Source of the DNA: Betaproteobacteria bacterium
GTDB lineage: Bacteria; Pseudomonadota; Gammaproteobacteria; Burkholderiales; SG8-39
Length of the DNA: 64,000 bases
Assembly (NCBI GenBank): GCA_009693235.1
Contig: SHXR01000003.1
Location: forward strand, 1 to 64,000
Direction: 5' to 3'
The number at the start of each line of letters is the position of its first letter. Position 1 is the stretch's first letter. The notes beneath the pieces were generated by a model, which saw only the letters and a list, made by a program, of their open reading frames with translations, did no database searches and had not been told where the DNA came from. The translations under genes and the position numbers were made by a program. Positions 17,939-27,051 of the stretch are shown here, piece by piece.

Positions 17939-18689
17939 GGGTGACTCCGCCGAGATAGGCCGCGATGACCAGCGGATCCGCCCGGACTTCGTCGGCGGTG
18001 CCCTCGGCGATCTTCTTACCGAAATCAAGCACGGTGATGCGATCGCAAAGGCCCATGACGACCCGCATATTGTGTTCAATCAGTACCACCGTGACGCCGC
18101 GCTCGCGGATTGCACGGACCAACACGGCAAGCTCGTCGATCTCGCTACGATTGAGCCCGGCGGCCGGTTCGTCCAGCATCAACACCGATGGACGGCCAAC
18201 GAGGGCGCGGGCAATCTCTAGGCGCTTTTGCGCGCCAAATGACAGAGTGCCGGCCAGCGCGCCGAGCGAAGTCGGCAGATGCATGAAATCGAGTGCTTCC
18301 TGCAATTCGGCCACCACTGCCTCGCGCGGACCGCGCCGTCCAAACGTTGCTTCGCGGAGCGTCCGTGCACCGGCGAGCCCAACCGCCACATTGTCGAACA
18401 GGCTCAGCTCCGGAAAAATATGCGGCGTCTGATAGGTGCGACCAAGGCCCATGGCGGCCCGTGTGTGGGGCGGCGCGGTGGTGATATCGCGGCCGGACAC
18501 CTTGACGGCGCCACTGCTGGCGACGTATAGCCCACTGATCAGATTAAACAGTGTGGTCTTGCCGGCGCCGTTTGGGCCGACCACACCACGAATTTCGCCC
18601 TTTGGAATGCGCAGATCGACGCCATCGACGGCCACCAACCCGCTGAATCGTTTGGTGAGGCCCGCTGTCTCAAGCGCCCATTCGGTCAT
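17925..18689 (-). CDS. LivG-type ABC ATP-binding protein
   Basis: 254 residues. Walker A GPNGAGKTT, GRTYQTPHIFPELSLFDNVA, signature LSFGAQKRLEIARALVG, Walker B VLMLDEPAAGLN and VVLIEHNMRVVMGLCDRI. These are the LivG hallmarks. The start overlaps the LivM-type stop by four bases. Confidence 0.94.
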   Translation of the reverse strand: MTEWALETAGLTKRFSGLVAVDGVDLRIPKGEIRGVVGPNGAGKTTLFNLISGLYVASSGAVKVSGRDITTAPPHTRAAMGLGRTYQTPHIFPELSLFDNVAVGLAGARTLREATFGRRGPREAVVAELQEALDFMHLPTSLGALAGTLSFGAQKRLEIARALVGRPSVLMLDEPAAGLNRSEIDELAVLVRAIRERGVTVVLIEHNMRVVMGLCDRITVLDFGKKIAEGTADEVRADPLVIAAYLGGVTHAPV

Positions 18690-19651
18690 GGTTGATGCGC
18701 CTTTGAACGCAGTCGATTCACCAATCCTGCCAGGCCATTTGGCAGAAAAGCCATGAACAGCACGAGCGCGACACCGAACACGATATTGCTATGTTGGCCA
18801 AGAACGCTGGTCCATTCGAGTGCCAAGCGGATGACGATGGCGCCAACGATCGCACCAGGCAGTGAGCGCACGCCGCCCAGGACCACCATCATCAGGATGG
18901 CTACCGAGGTCGACCATCCGAAGGTTGGCGGACTGATGAATCCGTTCATGTGCGCAAGGAGACTACCGGCCGCACCTGCGATCGCCGAGCTCACCAAGAG
19001 CAGGGCGACTTTCACGCCGGTGACATCCACCCCCGAGGTCTTGCAGGCGGTTTCATTTTCGCGCATGCCACGCAGTGCGGTGCCAAACGGCGAGTGCAGG
19101 ATCCGAAAGATGAGCGCGTATTCGGCGAGCAGGAACGCAAAGAGCAGGTAGTAGTAGTGCTGCGGCTCGACGATCGTCACGCCGAACAGGGTGGGGGCCA
19201 GGATGCTGCGAAAGCCGATGGGCCCGTTCGTCACCTCGGACCATTGGTTGTAGACCAGCTCCAGAATGAGTCCGAAGACGAAGGTGGCCATCGCAAAATT
19301 GACATCCCGCAGTCGCACGATGGGGCTCATGATGACAGCGCCCGCGACCGCAACAGCCATCGCTGCGATGAAGGCGGCGGGAAACGACCAGCCGAATTTC
19401 GTCGTGAGGACGGCGGACGCATAGGCACCTAGTCCGAAGAATCCGGCATACCCGAGTTGCAGGATGCCGCCATAGCCAAGTACCAGCTGCAGCCCCAGTG
19501 CGAGCATCGCGTAAATGGCAATGGTGTTGACCAGAAACATGTAGTACGGGCTATTGCCGATGACGAGCGGCACGAGGGCAAGGAGCGCGACCGTCGTGAC
19601 ATTCCACGGGGTCCAGAATCGTTGCAACCAGGAAACTGTTGGCTTCATCAA
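18686..19651 (-). CDS. LivM-type ABC permease
   Basis: 321 residues with roughly ten hydrophobic segments. LGLQLVLGYGGILQLGYAGFF matches the LivM signature, and SPFGTALRGMRENETACKTS is the ATPase-contact loop. A long acidic-poor C-terminal tail ends LVNRLRSKAHQP. It overlaps the LivH-type gene upstream by four bases. Confidence 0.93.
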   Translation of the reverse strand: MMKPTVSWLQRFWTPWNVTTVALLALVPLVIGNSPYYMFLVNTIAIYAMLALGLQLVLGYGGILQLGYAGFFGLGAYASAVLTTKFGWSFPAAFIAAMAVAVAGAVIMSPIVRLRDVNFAMATFVFGLILELVYNQWSEVTNGPIGFRSILAPTLFGVTIVEPQHYYYLLFAFLLAEYALIFRILHSPFGTALRGMRENETACKTSGVDVTGVKVALLLVSSAIAGAAGSLLAHMNGFISPPTFGWSTSVAILMMVVLGGVRSLPGAIVGAIVIRLALEWTSVLGQHSNIVFGVALVLFMAFLPNGLAGLVNRLRSKAHQP

Positions 19652-20523
19652 TCGGGGCGCGTGCGACCAGCGCCGAAGATGCCTTCCGGCCGGAACAGCA
19701 GAATGAGAATCAACAAGGAATAGGCAATGATGTCCTTGAAGGCGGATGACACATAGAACGCACCGATGGTCTCGATCAGACCGAGCAGCAAGCCACCTGC
19801 CATCGCGCCACCAACATGGCCGAAGCCGCCCAACACGGCGGCGGCGAACGCCTTGATGCCGATTTGTCCCAGATCAAAATTGGCGTAGACGATGGAGGCC
19901 ACCATGACGCCCGCGCCGCCCGCCAGAAAACCGCTCAAGAGAAAAGTGAGCGCCATCATCCGCTCGACGCGAATCCCCATGAGTTGCGCAGCGACCGGAT
20001 TTTCTGCCGTTGCACGCAGTGCCTGGCCAACGACGGTGCGGGTGAAGAACAAATGCAACGCGCCCATCGCGGCGAGGCCAACCCCCAGCATCGCGAGATT
20101 TTGCGGGACGACGATGATGCCGCCGAACGCATGGCCTTTCGGCGCGTATTGCTCCGGATAGGAAAGCGGCGCGGTCCCCCAGACGAACAGCGCAACATTG
20201 ACGAGGATGATGCTCCAGCCGATCGTTGCGATCACCATGTTGAGCGACGCGCCGTGCTTGCGCATCGGCCGAAACCCGAACAGATCGATGAGATAGGAGA
20301 GGATGGCCACCGCAAGGCCGGAGAGCACAAACAATACCGGCATCGGCAACATCGTTCGGGTGGCGAGCGTATAGCCCACCATGCCGCCCATCATCATGAG
20401 TTCGGGCAGGGCGAAGTGAAGCAGGCCGGTGGCGCGAAAGATCATGCTGAAGCCGATCGCCACGAGGCTGTAGATGGCCCCGATCGCCAGGCCAAACAGC
20501 AACTGTCCGATGAGTTCCGACAT
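19648..20523 (-). CDS. LivH-type ABC permease
   Basis: 291 residues, first gene of the H-M-G-F operon. AIGAIYSLVAIGFSMIFRAT at the N-terminus and FAAAVLGGFGHVGGAMAGGL near the C-terminus are LivH-like. About eight membrane segments. The cysteine hydrolase at 20555 lies 31 bases upstream on the same strand, so the operon may begin there. Confidence 0.93.
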   Translation of the reverse strand: MSELIGQLLFGLAIGAIYSLVAIGFSMIFRATGLLHFALPELMMMGGMVGYTLATRTMLPMPVLFVLSGLAVAILSYLIDLFGFRPMRKHGASLNMVIATIGWSIILVNVALFVWGTAPLSYPEQYAPKGHAFGGIIVVPQNLAMLGVGLAAMGALHLFFTRTVVGQALRATAENPVAAQLMGIRVERMMALTFLLSGFLAGGAGVMVASIVYANFDLGQIGIKAFAAAVLGGFGHVGGAMAGGLLLGLIETIGAFYVSSAFKDIIAYSLLILILLFRPEGIFGAGRTRPD

Positions 20524-20554
20524 TGCGGGCGATCAGTCCCGCCGACTGCTCGGT

Positions 20555-21244
20555 CTAGCGGCCGGCAGCAGCAATGCGCAGGCGCGCCTGCTTGGCCGCC
20601 CAGGTCGCCATGATGGCGTTTGAGGTCGCGACCTCGCCAAAGAACTGATCGATATTGGCAAGCGTCGCATCATGCGCGGCTTGCGAGGTAGTGGCGCAAC
20701 CGTCCCCCACAAACACGAGGTAATAGTCATGCATATAGGTGTCTCGGGCGGTGGACTCCACGCACGCATTGGTGGCAACGCCAGTGAGGATGACTGTCTG
20801 GATGCCGCGACTGCGCAACACGAGATCGAGGTTGGTGCCGTGGAAGCCGCTGTAACGATGCTTGATGACGATCTCTTCGCCGGGCCGCGCATCGATCGCG
20901 GTGAGCTCGGCGCCCCATGATCCTTTCAGGCAGTACGGCGCATCGCGCAGTTTGCGGCCGTTGAGTTCCATCGGCAGATTGTGGCGGAGCTTCTGTTCGG
21001 TCACCACCGGGGAGGCGTATTCCTCATCGTGATAGCTGATGACATGAATGACCGGCACGGCGTTGGCTCTGGCCGCATCGAGCAGTGAGACAAGGCGCGG
21101 CAGCATGGCCTTCACCAGATGGAGCGGTGCGCCGCACTTGCCGAGAAAACCATTGTCATGGCAAAAATCGTTCTGCACATCCACCGTGACCACCGCGGCG
21201 CGGCCTGGCGCTACTTTGTCTTCAAGCGTTCTAAGCAGATCCAT
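20555..21244 (-). CDS. isochorismatase-like cysteine hydrolase
   Basis: 229 residues. The catalytic triad is visible: Asp in VVTVDVQNDFCHDNG, Lys in EIVIKHRYSGFHGTNLD and Cys in ILTGVATNACVESTARD. These families hydrolyse amides, ureido compounds or vinyl ethers in the cytoplasm. GGATG precedes the start. As the probable first gene of the second LIV-type operon, it likely acts on the imported compound, such as an amide or N-carbamoyl acid. The exact reaction cannot be told. Confidence 0.87.
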   Translation of the reverse strand: MDLLRTLEDKVAPGRAAVVTVDVQNDFCHDNGFLGKCGAPLHLVKAMLPRLVSLLDAARANAVPVIHVISYHDEEYASPVVTEQKLRHNLPMELNGRKLRDAPYCLKGSWGAELTAIDARPGEEIVIKHRYSGFHGTNLDLVLRSRGIQTVILTGVATNACVESTARDTYMHDYYLVFVGDGCATTSQAAHDATLANIDQFFGEVATSNAIMATWAAKQARLRIAAAGR

Positions 21245-21531
21245 CTGACATCCTTTCAGCGGCCTGGCCGGCGCTCGCTACGATGTGGCGTTCGAGTGAT
21301 GCTACGGCAAGTGTAGGAAGCAGACCATCTGGTGTCAAGGTCAAGGGATCGCGGCTTGCAGACGGGGGTCGCACCGGTCTGCGCGACGGCCACCACATGC
21401 ACGCTTTAAGCAAGGTTCGTCGCTCCATGTGGCCTTCAGAGCGATTGTCGATGCAAAGCTTACCCGGCGTACATGCATTCCATGGCCGCGTTCAATTGCC
21501 GATCGACTGCGCTTCACGAGATCGGCCCGTC
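21245..21531. other. intergenic DNA without recognised gene
   Basis: Together with the repeat that follows, this forms a 421-bp gap between the methyltransferase and the cysteine hydrolase. The open frames here are not protein-like, and I see no RNA gene. The promoter of the cysteine hydrolase operon should lie in the part near 21245-21320. Confidence 0.4.
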
Positions 21532-21631
21532 TTAGTGACCACTGAACAAGGAGGCTCGCCCCCTCGTAACTCCCCGAAAAATTTGAGCACGCTGATTACG
21601 CGGGATAGCTTAATCAGCGTTTCTTTAGTGA
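21532..21631 (+). repeat. dispersed intergenic repeat, copy 1
   Basis: About 100 bp, bounded by the direct repeat TTAGTGA at 21532-21538 and 21625-21631. It contains CCCCTCGTAACTCCCCGAAA and a perfect 9-bp hairpin CGCTGATTA/TAATCAGCG at 21590-21619. Related copies lie at 29955-30076 and, inverted, at 36668-36798. No ORF. It may be a MITE-like element or a transcript-end repeat. Confidence 0.8.
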
Positions 21632-21665
21632 TACGTCGTGCGCGATGCCGAAAGCAATCGGCGTC

Positions 21666-22436
21666 TTACGGCTTCTGAAATTTCAACACGAAGTCATCGT
21701 TCGGTTGGGCAGGTCGCGCGGTCGGCTCGGTGCGCGGATCGGCAGGATTGCGGAGGAACGTCGGTTCTTCGATCACGCGGAATCCGGCCGCTTCAATTTC
21801 GGCGCGTAGGAACGCCTCCTCGATGCGATGCAGCGTGTTCGATTCGGAGATGCCCGTGCCGGCCCGCCCGGCATGATCACTCACCACGAAGGTGCCGCCC
21901 CGTTCGAGCGCCGCAAACACGGCGCGGTTCAAACGCGAACGGTCCACGCTCATATGGCCGAAATCGTGATAGTTGAAGAGTAGCGTGACCCGATCGAGTG
22001 AGCCGGGTGTAATCTCCGGTGGAATCGGGTCGTCGAACGGGCGCACGACCATCGATGCGTTGCGCATTGGCGGGGTGGCCATGCGCACCGCTAAACGCTG
22101 ACCAATTGGGCCATCTTTCACCGCCGGTGGGATTTGGGACCAGACGCGTCCCTCTGAGCCTGCCGATCGCGCGAGCAACTCGGAGGTGTAGCCGCCACCT
22201 GCGGAGATGTCGAGTGCTCGCATGCCCGGATGCACATCGATGAAGGCCAGCAATTGCACAGCCTTCCGTCTGACATCGTTGGTACGGTCGGCCTCAGATC
22301 GGTCTTTGCTTGCGATGATGGCTTCGGCTTGTGCAAGGGTGACACGCGACGGAGCGCCCGCACAACCGCCCAACAAGAGAGCTAGAGCGCCAAGCGCGAG
22401 CAGCATGACCAGACGGAAGACAAACGGTTGCTTCAT
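21666..22436 (-). CDS. SAM-methyltransferase-like lipoprotein
   Basis: 256 residues. The N-terminus MKQPFVFRLVMLLALGALA continues to the lipobox LLGGC, so the protein should be a lipoprotein beyond the inner membrane. The body carries a class I methyltransferase core: GMRALDISAGGGYTSELLAR (SAM loop I), NYHDFGHMSVDRS and GGTFVVSDHAGRAG, and ends DDFVLKFQKP. SAM is not known in the periplasm, so the catalytic role is doubtful, although such signal-peptide methyltransferases are widespread in proteobacteria. AGAGGA precedes the start. Confidence 0.85.
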   Translation of the reverse strand: MKQPFVFRLVMLLALGALALLLGGCAGAPSRVTLAQAEAIIASKDRSEADRTNDVRRKAVQLLAFIDVHPGMRALDISAGGGYTSELLARSAGSEGRVWSQIPPAVKDGPIGQRLAVRMATPPMRNASMVVRPFDDPIPPEITPGSLDRVTLLFNYHDFGHMSVDRSRLNRAVFAALERGGTFVVSDHAGRAGTGISESNTLHRIEEAFLRAEIEAAGFRVIEEPTFLRNPADPRTEPTARPAQPNDDFVLKFQKP

Positions 22437-22511
22437 ACGATGATCCTCTTGGTGCGGTGAACGTATTATGGTTTCATTCGACGGCGCATTGGGTGCATGG
22501 ACATCGCGCTC

Positions 22512-24218
22512 TCAGCCGATCGCCGCCTCGAATGCACTACCGATGGCCTCTTTACTTTTGCCGGCTTTCACTGCATCACCAATCGCGATCATGTTCGGGC
22601 GGGCGCCGAGGCGCTCGATCAACGCGGCCGACGTTCCCCGCCGTACTCGATAGTAAAACCAGTTGCGAAATGCATTGGATGAGGCAAGTTGTCGGACCAA
22701 CGGCCAACGCGCAATGCCTGCGTCAAGGGTCGTGGTGACGAGCGGTCCGAGGCCGTACCGATAGCGCGCGCCGGTCGCAATGATGATGCGATCGAAGCCG
22801 TCCAACACGCCGGGTTGAGCGGCAACATCCACGCCGTAGAGAATCGTCACGCCCCATTGCATGCAGGTGCGCACCAGACCATCGATATAACGCTCGAACG
22901 ACGCCGGATTGGCTTCGACTTCCTGGAAGAGCGGTGCTTTGCCCGCATAGCGAAATGCGCCGCCGGCATGATCCTCGCGTTCGAACAGCACGACGCGATT
23001 GCCTGCTGCGACGAGCGATGCATAGGTGAGGCCGGCGGGGCCTGCGCCCACCACTGCGATGCGCTCGCCATTGGGCCGCTTGCCGTTTTCGAAGCGCCGT
23101 TCACGTCCCGCGGCGCCATTGACTACGCAAGCCATCCCGGCGCCACCGCGCATTTCATTGACGCAGGTATTGCATGCGAGACACGCTCGCCGTGGTTCAC
23201 CGCGTCGCAGTTTGACCACCCAATCCGGATCGGCCACCAAGGAGCGGCCAAGTGAAATGAAATCTGCCTTGCCTGTTTCGACTGCGGTGCGGGCCGTATC
23301 CGGATCGCCGAGACGCCCGACTGCAATGATCGGAATGTTCGCATCGCGTTTGATGTCGGCGGCGTATTCAAGGAACGTCGCATCAGGCAGGGCCATCGGC
23401 GGAATCTGGCGCGCGGCCGATGGCAAGGATCGATAGTGCCCGGCCGCGATATGCAAGGCATCCGCGCCCGCTTCGGCCGCCCACAATGCGATTTGTCGAC
23501 CCTCGACATAAGGCATGCCCTCCGGAAAATAATCATCGACGGATAATCGGTAGATCACACCCAGGTGCGGCACCGCCGCTTTGACGGCGCGCAATACTTC
23601 GAGTCCGAAGCGCGCCCGATTGGCCAGCGAGCCACCGTATTCATCGGTGCGGCGATTCTCAAACGGCGTATGGAATTGCGAGATGAGATAGCCATGGGCG
23701 GCATGAATCTCCACGCAATCGAAGCCCGCCTTGGCCGCTCGGATCGCAGCGTCCGCATGGGCCTTCACACACGCGTCGATGCGTGCCTTGGTCATCGCCT
23801 CCGGAACAATAGTTTCGAAGGTGATCTCGAACACCGGATGCGAAATCGCTGAAGGCGCGACGGGTGTCTCGCCGCAGATATCGAAGCGGGTATGGCCGCC
23901 GGCATGACCCAATTGAATCGAGCATTTCGCGCCGTGTGAATGAATCTCATTCACTAGCCCGGTGAGGCCGGGCAGAAAACGATCGTCGTATAGGCCGAGC
24001 TCATGCCGACGATGCCGCCCGGCTTTCTCAGGCGAGGCCATTTCGACGGTGATCAGCCCGACCCCGCCCCGTGCCCGCGCCCGGTAGTAGGCAAGCGAGT
24101 CCTCGGTGACAAAGCCCTCGGCATTGGCTTTGCGGGTCGTCATGGGCGGCATGACGATGCGGTTGGGAATTTCAGCCGGACCGATGCGCGCGGGCGTGAG
24201 GAGGATGTTGGTGCTCAT
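22512..24218 (-). CDS. NADH:flavin oxidoreductase, old yellow enzyme/2,4-dienoyl-CoA reductase type
   Basis: 568 residues. The N-terminal TIM barrel binds FMN: LLTPARIGPAEIPNRIVMPP, HAAHGYLISQFHTPFENRRTDEYGGS. A 4Fe-4S cluster motif follows, CLACNTCVNEMRGGAGMAC, then an FAD-binding Rossmann segment IAVVGAGPAGLTYASLVAAG. This is the plan of 2,4-dienoyl-CoA reductase and related trimethylamine or enoate reductases. The C-terminal NAD part is somewhat short. I use the ATG at 24218; a TTG two codons earlier is possible. Downstream of the asparaginase-like gene, same strand. Confidence 0.9.
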   Translation of the reverse strand: MSTNILLTPARIGPAEIPNRIVMPPMTTRKANAEGFVTEDSLAYYRARARGGVGLITVEMASPEKAGRHRRHELGLYDDRFLPGLTGLVNEIHSHGAKCSIQLGHAGGHTRFDICGETPVAPSAISHPVFEITFETIVPEAMTKARIDACVKAHADAAIRAAKAGFDCVEIHAAHGYLISQFHTPFENRRTDEYGGSLANRARFGLEVLRAVKAAVPHLGVIYRLSVDDYFPEGMPYVEGRQIALWAAEAGADALHIAAGHYRSLPSAARQIPPMALPDATFLEYAADIKRDANIPIIAVGRLGDPDTARTAVETGKADFISLGRSLVADPDWVVKLRRGEPRRACLACNTCVNEMRGGAGMACVVNGAAGRERRFENGKRPNGERIAVVGAGPAGLTYASLVAAGNRVVLFEREDHAGGAFRYAGKAPLFQEVEANPASFERYIDGLVRTCMQWGVTILYGVDVAAQPGVLDGFDRIIIATGARYRYGLGPLVTTTLDAGIARWPLVRQLASSNAFRNWFYYRVRRGTSAALIERLGARPNMIAIGDAVKAGKSKEAIGSAFEAAIG

Positions 24219-24220
24219 AT

Positions 24221-24265
24221 TCAACGAGTATCAAATCAACGGGTATCAAATCAATGCGTGTCAAA
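24221..24265 (-). repeat. three 15-bp tandem repeats across a gene junction
   Basis: On the plus strand, tcaacgagtatcaaa (24221-24235), tcaacgggtatcaaa (24236-24250) and tcaatgcgtgtcaaa (24251-24265) are tandem copies. The third encodes the last residues and stop of the asparaginase-like protein, and the first two fill the gap up to the oxidoreductase start. On the minus strand each unit ends in TGA in the same frame. Confidence 0.85.
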
Positions 24266-25948
24266 CACCGCCTGATACGCCTTCAATTTCTCGCGAATCA
24301 CGGTGAGTTCTGACTCCGTCGGTGCGTCCGGATTGGCGCACGGTGGCAGGCTGCCAAATCGCATCAGGCACGCCATCAACAACAGGCGTGCCTTGGTTGA
24401 GGTGAGATTGCGCCCACCGATGAAGCGATCGCGTGGCGGCGCGAATCCTTCGGCATTGCCACGACCGACGCGCGCGACCGGCATGCCTGAGTGCACCGCT
24501 CGGAGCAGCAGTCGGTGGCGCGCGGCCGACGTCGCATAGCCGTACGGTGAGAGGCCCTCCATGACAAAGCCGGCGAGCGGTGCGCCGCGCAACTTCGCAT
24601 CGATCAGTGCAATGAGATCGACTTCACGCTCCAGGTCATCGGTGTAATCGTCGGCGATGTAATTGCCATCCTTGATGATCGATACGTTCGGGACGATCGT
24701 CTCGATCAGTTCGCCCGCACCGGTTTTTAACAGTACCGGGACCTCCTGCATGCGCCCATCTGTACGCAGCACGCCTTGTACTTCGCGCGGAATCCGGGCG
24801 ATGTTTACTTCAGATTGATGGGTGTGCCGCGTTGCCGGCAAGTACATCAACACCGGCGCGCCATCGTGGCCTGCGGCGCCGAGAATGCCGCCATGCCCAC
24901 CGGTGGTCACGTAGCCGCCCGGACGCGCATCACCTTTTTGCACTTCGCGCGCGGCAAAGATTTGCTGCTCTTGAATTAACACCATGCCGGCACGATTACA
25001 GCCTGCTGAGTCGGCCCACACGCGCGAAGCGATGTAATCCACTGCATCGACGATATTTTTCGGGCCGTCATTGCTGATTTGTCCATGGGCGCGCTGGGCC
25101 GCATTGCCGACCACCGGCAGCGTCGTATCGAGAATGATGTTGAACCAGTAAATGGTCTCTTCGATCCGTGGGCTGCCTTGGGTCCAGATGCCGCCTTCAT
25201 ACTGACCACTCGCCAGAATCTTGCGCACCGAATTGGCGATGCGCGCAAGCGTTGGGCGTGGCGGGGAGACGGCGGTGTGATAGGGCCGATAGTAAAAGTA
25301 ATCCTTGCCGCGCAGCTCGGGAGGAATATCGCCTGCACCGATATCGGTGCGCTTCGCCGCGGCCAAGCCTTTCTTGTAACCTGATGGCGGCAGCACGCGA
25401 TAGAAATCGATCTCGGCACGCGATGAAATGAGATTGCCCTCGCCATGTTCGCCGATGCCCAAGCGATCGATCTCTTCGAATGAACGCGAACCATCCGGAA
25501 AGAAAGGTTGCCTGGCGCGCTCAGGTGGTCCAAGCGGCTCCATGGTGTCGTCTTCCCATGGTTGGCCATCGACCTGACGTGCCATGTAAGGCAGCGGATA
25601 GACGCCATCCTCAGGCCGTAATTCGACTTCATACACAGGCTTGTCGTTTGGACCTTCACGCGTTTTATGGAACGCGCCCTTTGCATCGAGATAGCCATCT
25701 GGGGGGCCATAAAGATCGGCGGCGTCTGCTTCGAGAGGATGCGCGGAGAACTGCTCGACATACACTTTGACCGGTGTCGCCAGGCGCTGTGGCCGCAGCA
25801 CATCAAATCGCGCGGGCGAACCATCATGATTCGTCGCCAGCGGCAATCCGTGCTTGGCGCGGGCCTTGTTGCTGGTGACGAGCGCGGGGGTATTCTGGAT
25901 GGTCGCATTCGGCCCTGCGAAGTGGGCAATACGGGGTTTGGCAGACAT
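24251..25948 (-). CDS. asparaginase-like protein with altered catalytic motifs
   Basis: 565 residues. The fold can be traced: RIAHFAGPNATIQNTPALV replaces the usual TGGTI opening, and an extended region of about 200 residues follows. GGIWTQGSPRIEETIYWFN aligns with the HGTDTLEET motif, then SNDGPKNIVDAVDYIASR and QQIFAAREVQK. The C-terminal part holds MEGLSPYGYATSAARHR and STKARLLLMACLMRFG, as in the C-terminal domain of L-asparaginases. The catalytic Thr-Asp pair is Ser-Pro here, so classical asparaginase activity is doubtful. No signal peptide. Upstream of the oxidoreductase, divergent from the Bug/TauD pair. Confidence 0.75.
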   Translation of the reverse strand: MSAKPRIAHFAGPNATIQNTPALVTSNKARAKHGLPLATNHDGSPARFDVLRPQRLATPVKVYVEQFSAHPLEADAADLYGPPDGYLDAKGAFHKTREGPNDKPVYEVELRPEDGVYPLPYMARQVDGQPWEDDTMEPLGPPERARQPFFPDGSRSFEEIDRLGIGEHGEGNLISSRAEIDFYRVLPPSGYKKGLAAAKRTDIGAGDIPPELRGKDYFYYRPYHTAVSPPRPTLARIANSVRKILASGQYEGGIWTQGSPRIEETIYWFNIILDTTLPVVGNAAQRAHGQISNDGPKNIVDAVDYIASRVWADSAGCNRAGMVLIQEQQIFAAREVQKGDARPGGYVTTGGHGGILGAAGHDGAPVLMYLPATRHTHQSEVNIARIPREVQGVLRTDGRMQEVPVLLKTGAGELIETIVPNVSIIKDGNYIADDYTDDLEREVDLIALIDAKLRGAPLAGFVMEGLSPYGYATSAARHRLLLRAVHSGMPVARVGRGNAEGFAPPRDRFIGGRNLTSTKARLLLMACLMRFGSLPPCANPDAPTESELTVIREKLKAYQAVFDTH

Positions 25949-26050
25949 CGTCGGGCCTCGGACGTTGAGATGGGGCGGGTCAGGCTATGATCGCACGATG
26001 CAGGCATTCGTTCTGCGGTGCGGCGAACCCATCATGAGTGGAGGAGCGAG

Positions 26051-27051
26051 ATGACTAGTTTGCGGCGAATGCGGTGTGCCAATGATCGGCTAGGGGGTGC
26101 GCGTGTCGCGCTCGTTGCAGCGGCGTTATTCGCTGCGAACGTCGCGGCACAGCAAGCGTATCCAAGCCGCGCCATCAAGATCGTCGTGCCGTTTGCAGCG
26201 GGCGGTCCGAGCGATGTCATGGCGCGTACGCTCGCACAAAGGCTGAATGTCGCGTTCGGTCAGCCGGTGGTGGTGGAAAACCGTACCGGCGCGGCGGGCG
26301 CGATTGGCGCCGAGTATGCAGCGAAGAGCGCCCCCGATGGTTACACGCTGCTGCTCGCGCAAGTCGGCGATACCATCAGCATGAGTCTCGTGCCGAATCT
26401 CCCTTACAATTTTCAAAAGGATTTCGCGCCGATCTCGCTGGTCGGTCAGACCGCTTTCATTCTGGTCACCCACCCATCCGTGCCGGCCAACAACCTACGC
26501 GAATTGATTGCATTGGCCAAGTCAAAACCGGGTGCCCTCACGTTTGGATCAAGCGGTGCGGGTGCGGCATCGCATCTCGCGGGTGAACTTCTCAAGGGCA
26601 TGGCGGGGGTCGATATCCTGCATGTGCCCTACAAGGGCAGGCGCCTGCCACCACTGATTTGCTGAGCGGCCAGATCTCGCTGATGTTCAACAATCCGGTG
26701 ACTTCGCTCGCACATGTGAAGACGGGCCGATTACGCGCGCTGGCCGTCACCACGGCCAAGCGTGCCAGCAGCTTACCCGATGTGCCGACGGCGGCCGAGA
26801 GTGGGTTGGCAGGCTTTGATGTGGGCTTCTGGTTAGGCGCGCTGGCGCCCGCCGGCACGCCGCGGCCTATCATCGACCGACTCAATGCGGAAATGGTGAA
26901 GGCGGTGCAAATGTCTGAGGTCCTCGAACGACTGGGTGCCTTGGGTGTTGAGCCGATCGGCAGCACACCGGAATCCTTTGCGCGTACGATCGATGCGGAG
27001 GCCACACGATGGGCCAAGGTCATCAAAGACGCGGGCGTCAAGGCGGACTGA
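26051..27051 (+). pseudogene. Bug family substrate-binding protein, frameshifted
   Basis: Begins at ATG 26051 after GAGGAG. The signal peptide ends near NVAAQ, followed by AYPSRAIKIVVPFAAGGPSD, VENRTGAAGAIG, SAPDGYTLLLAQ and HVPYKG. One base is missing at about 26640 (GGCAG-GCG for GGC-AGC-GCG); restoring it gives YKGSAPATTDLLSGQISLMF and about 333 residues, ending VIKDAGVKAD. The stop overlaps the ATG of the TauD gene, so the two are translationally linked. Confidence 0.88.

Noticed and set aside
24976-26007. 343-residue minus-strand frame
   Set aside because: Different frame of the asparaginase-like gene; low-complexity composition.
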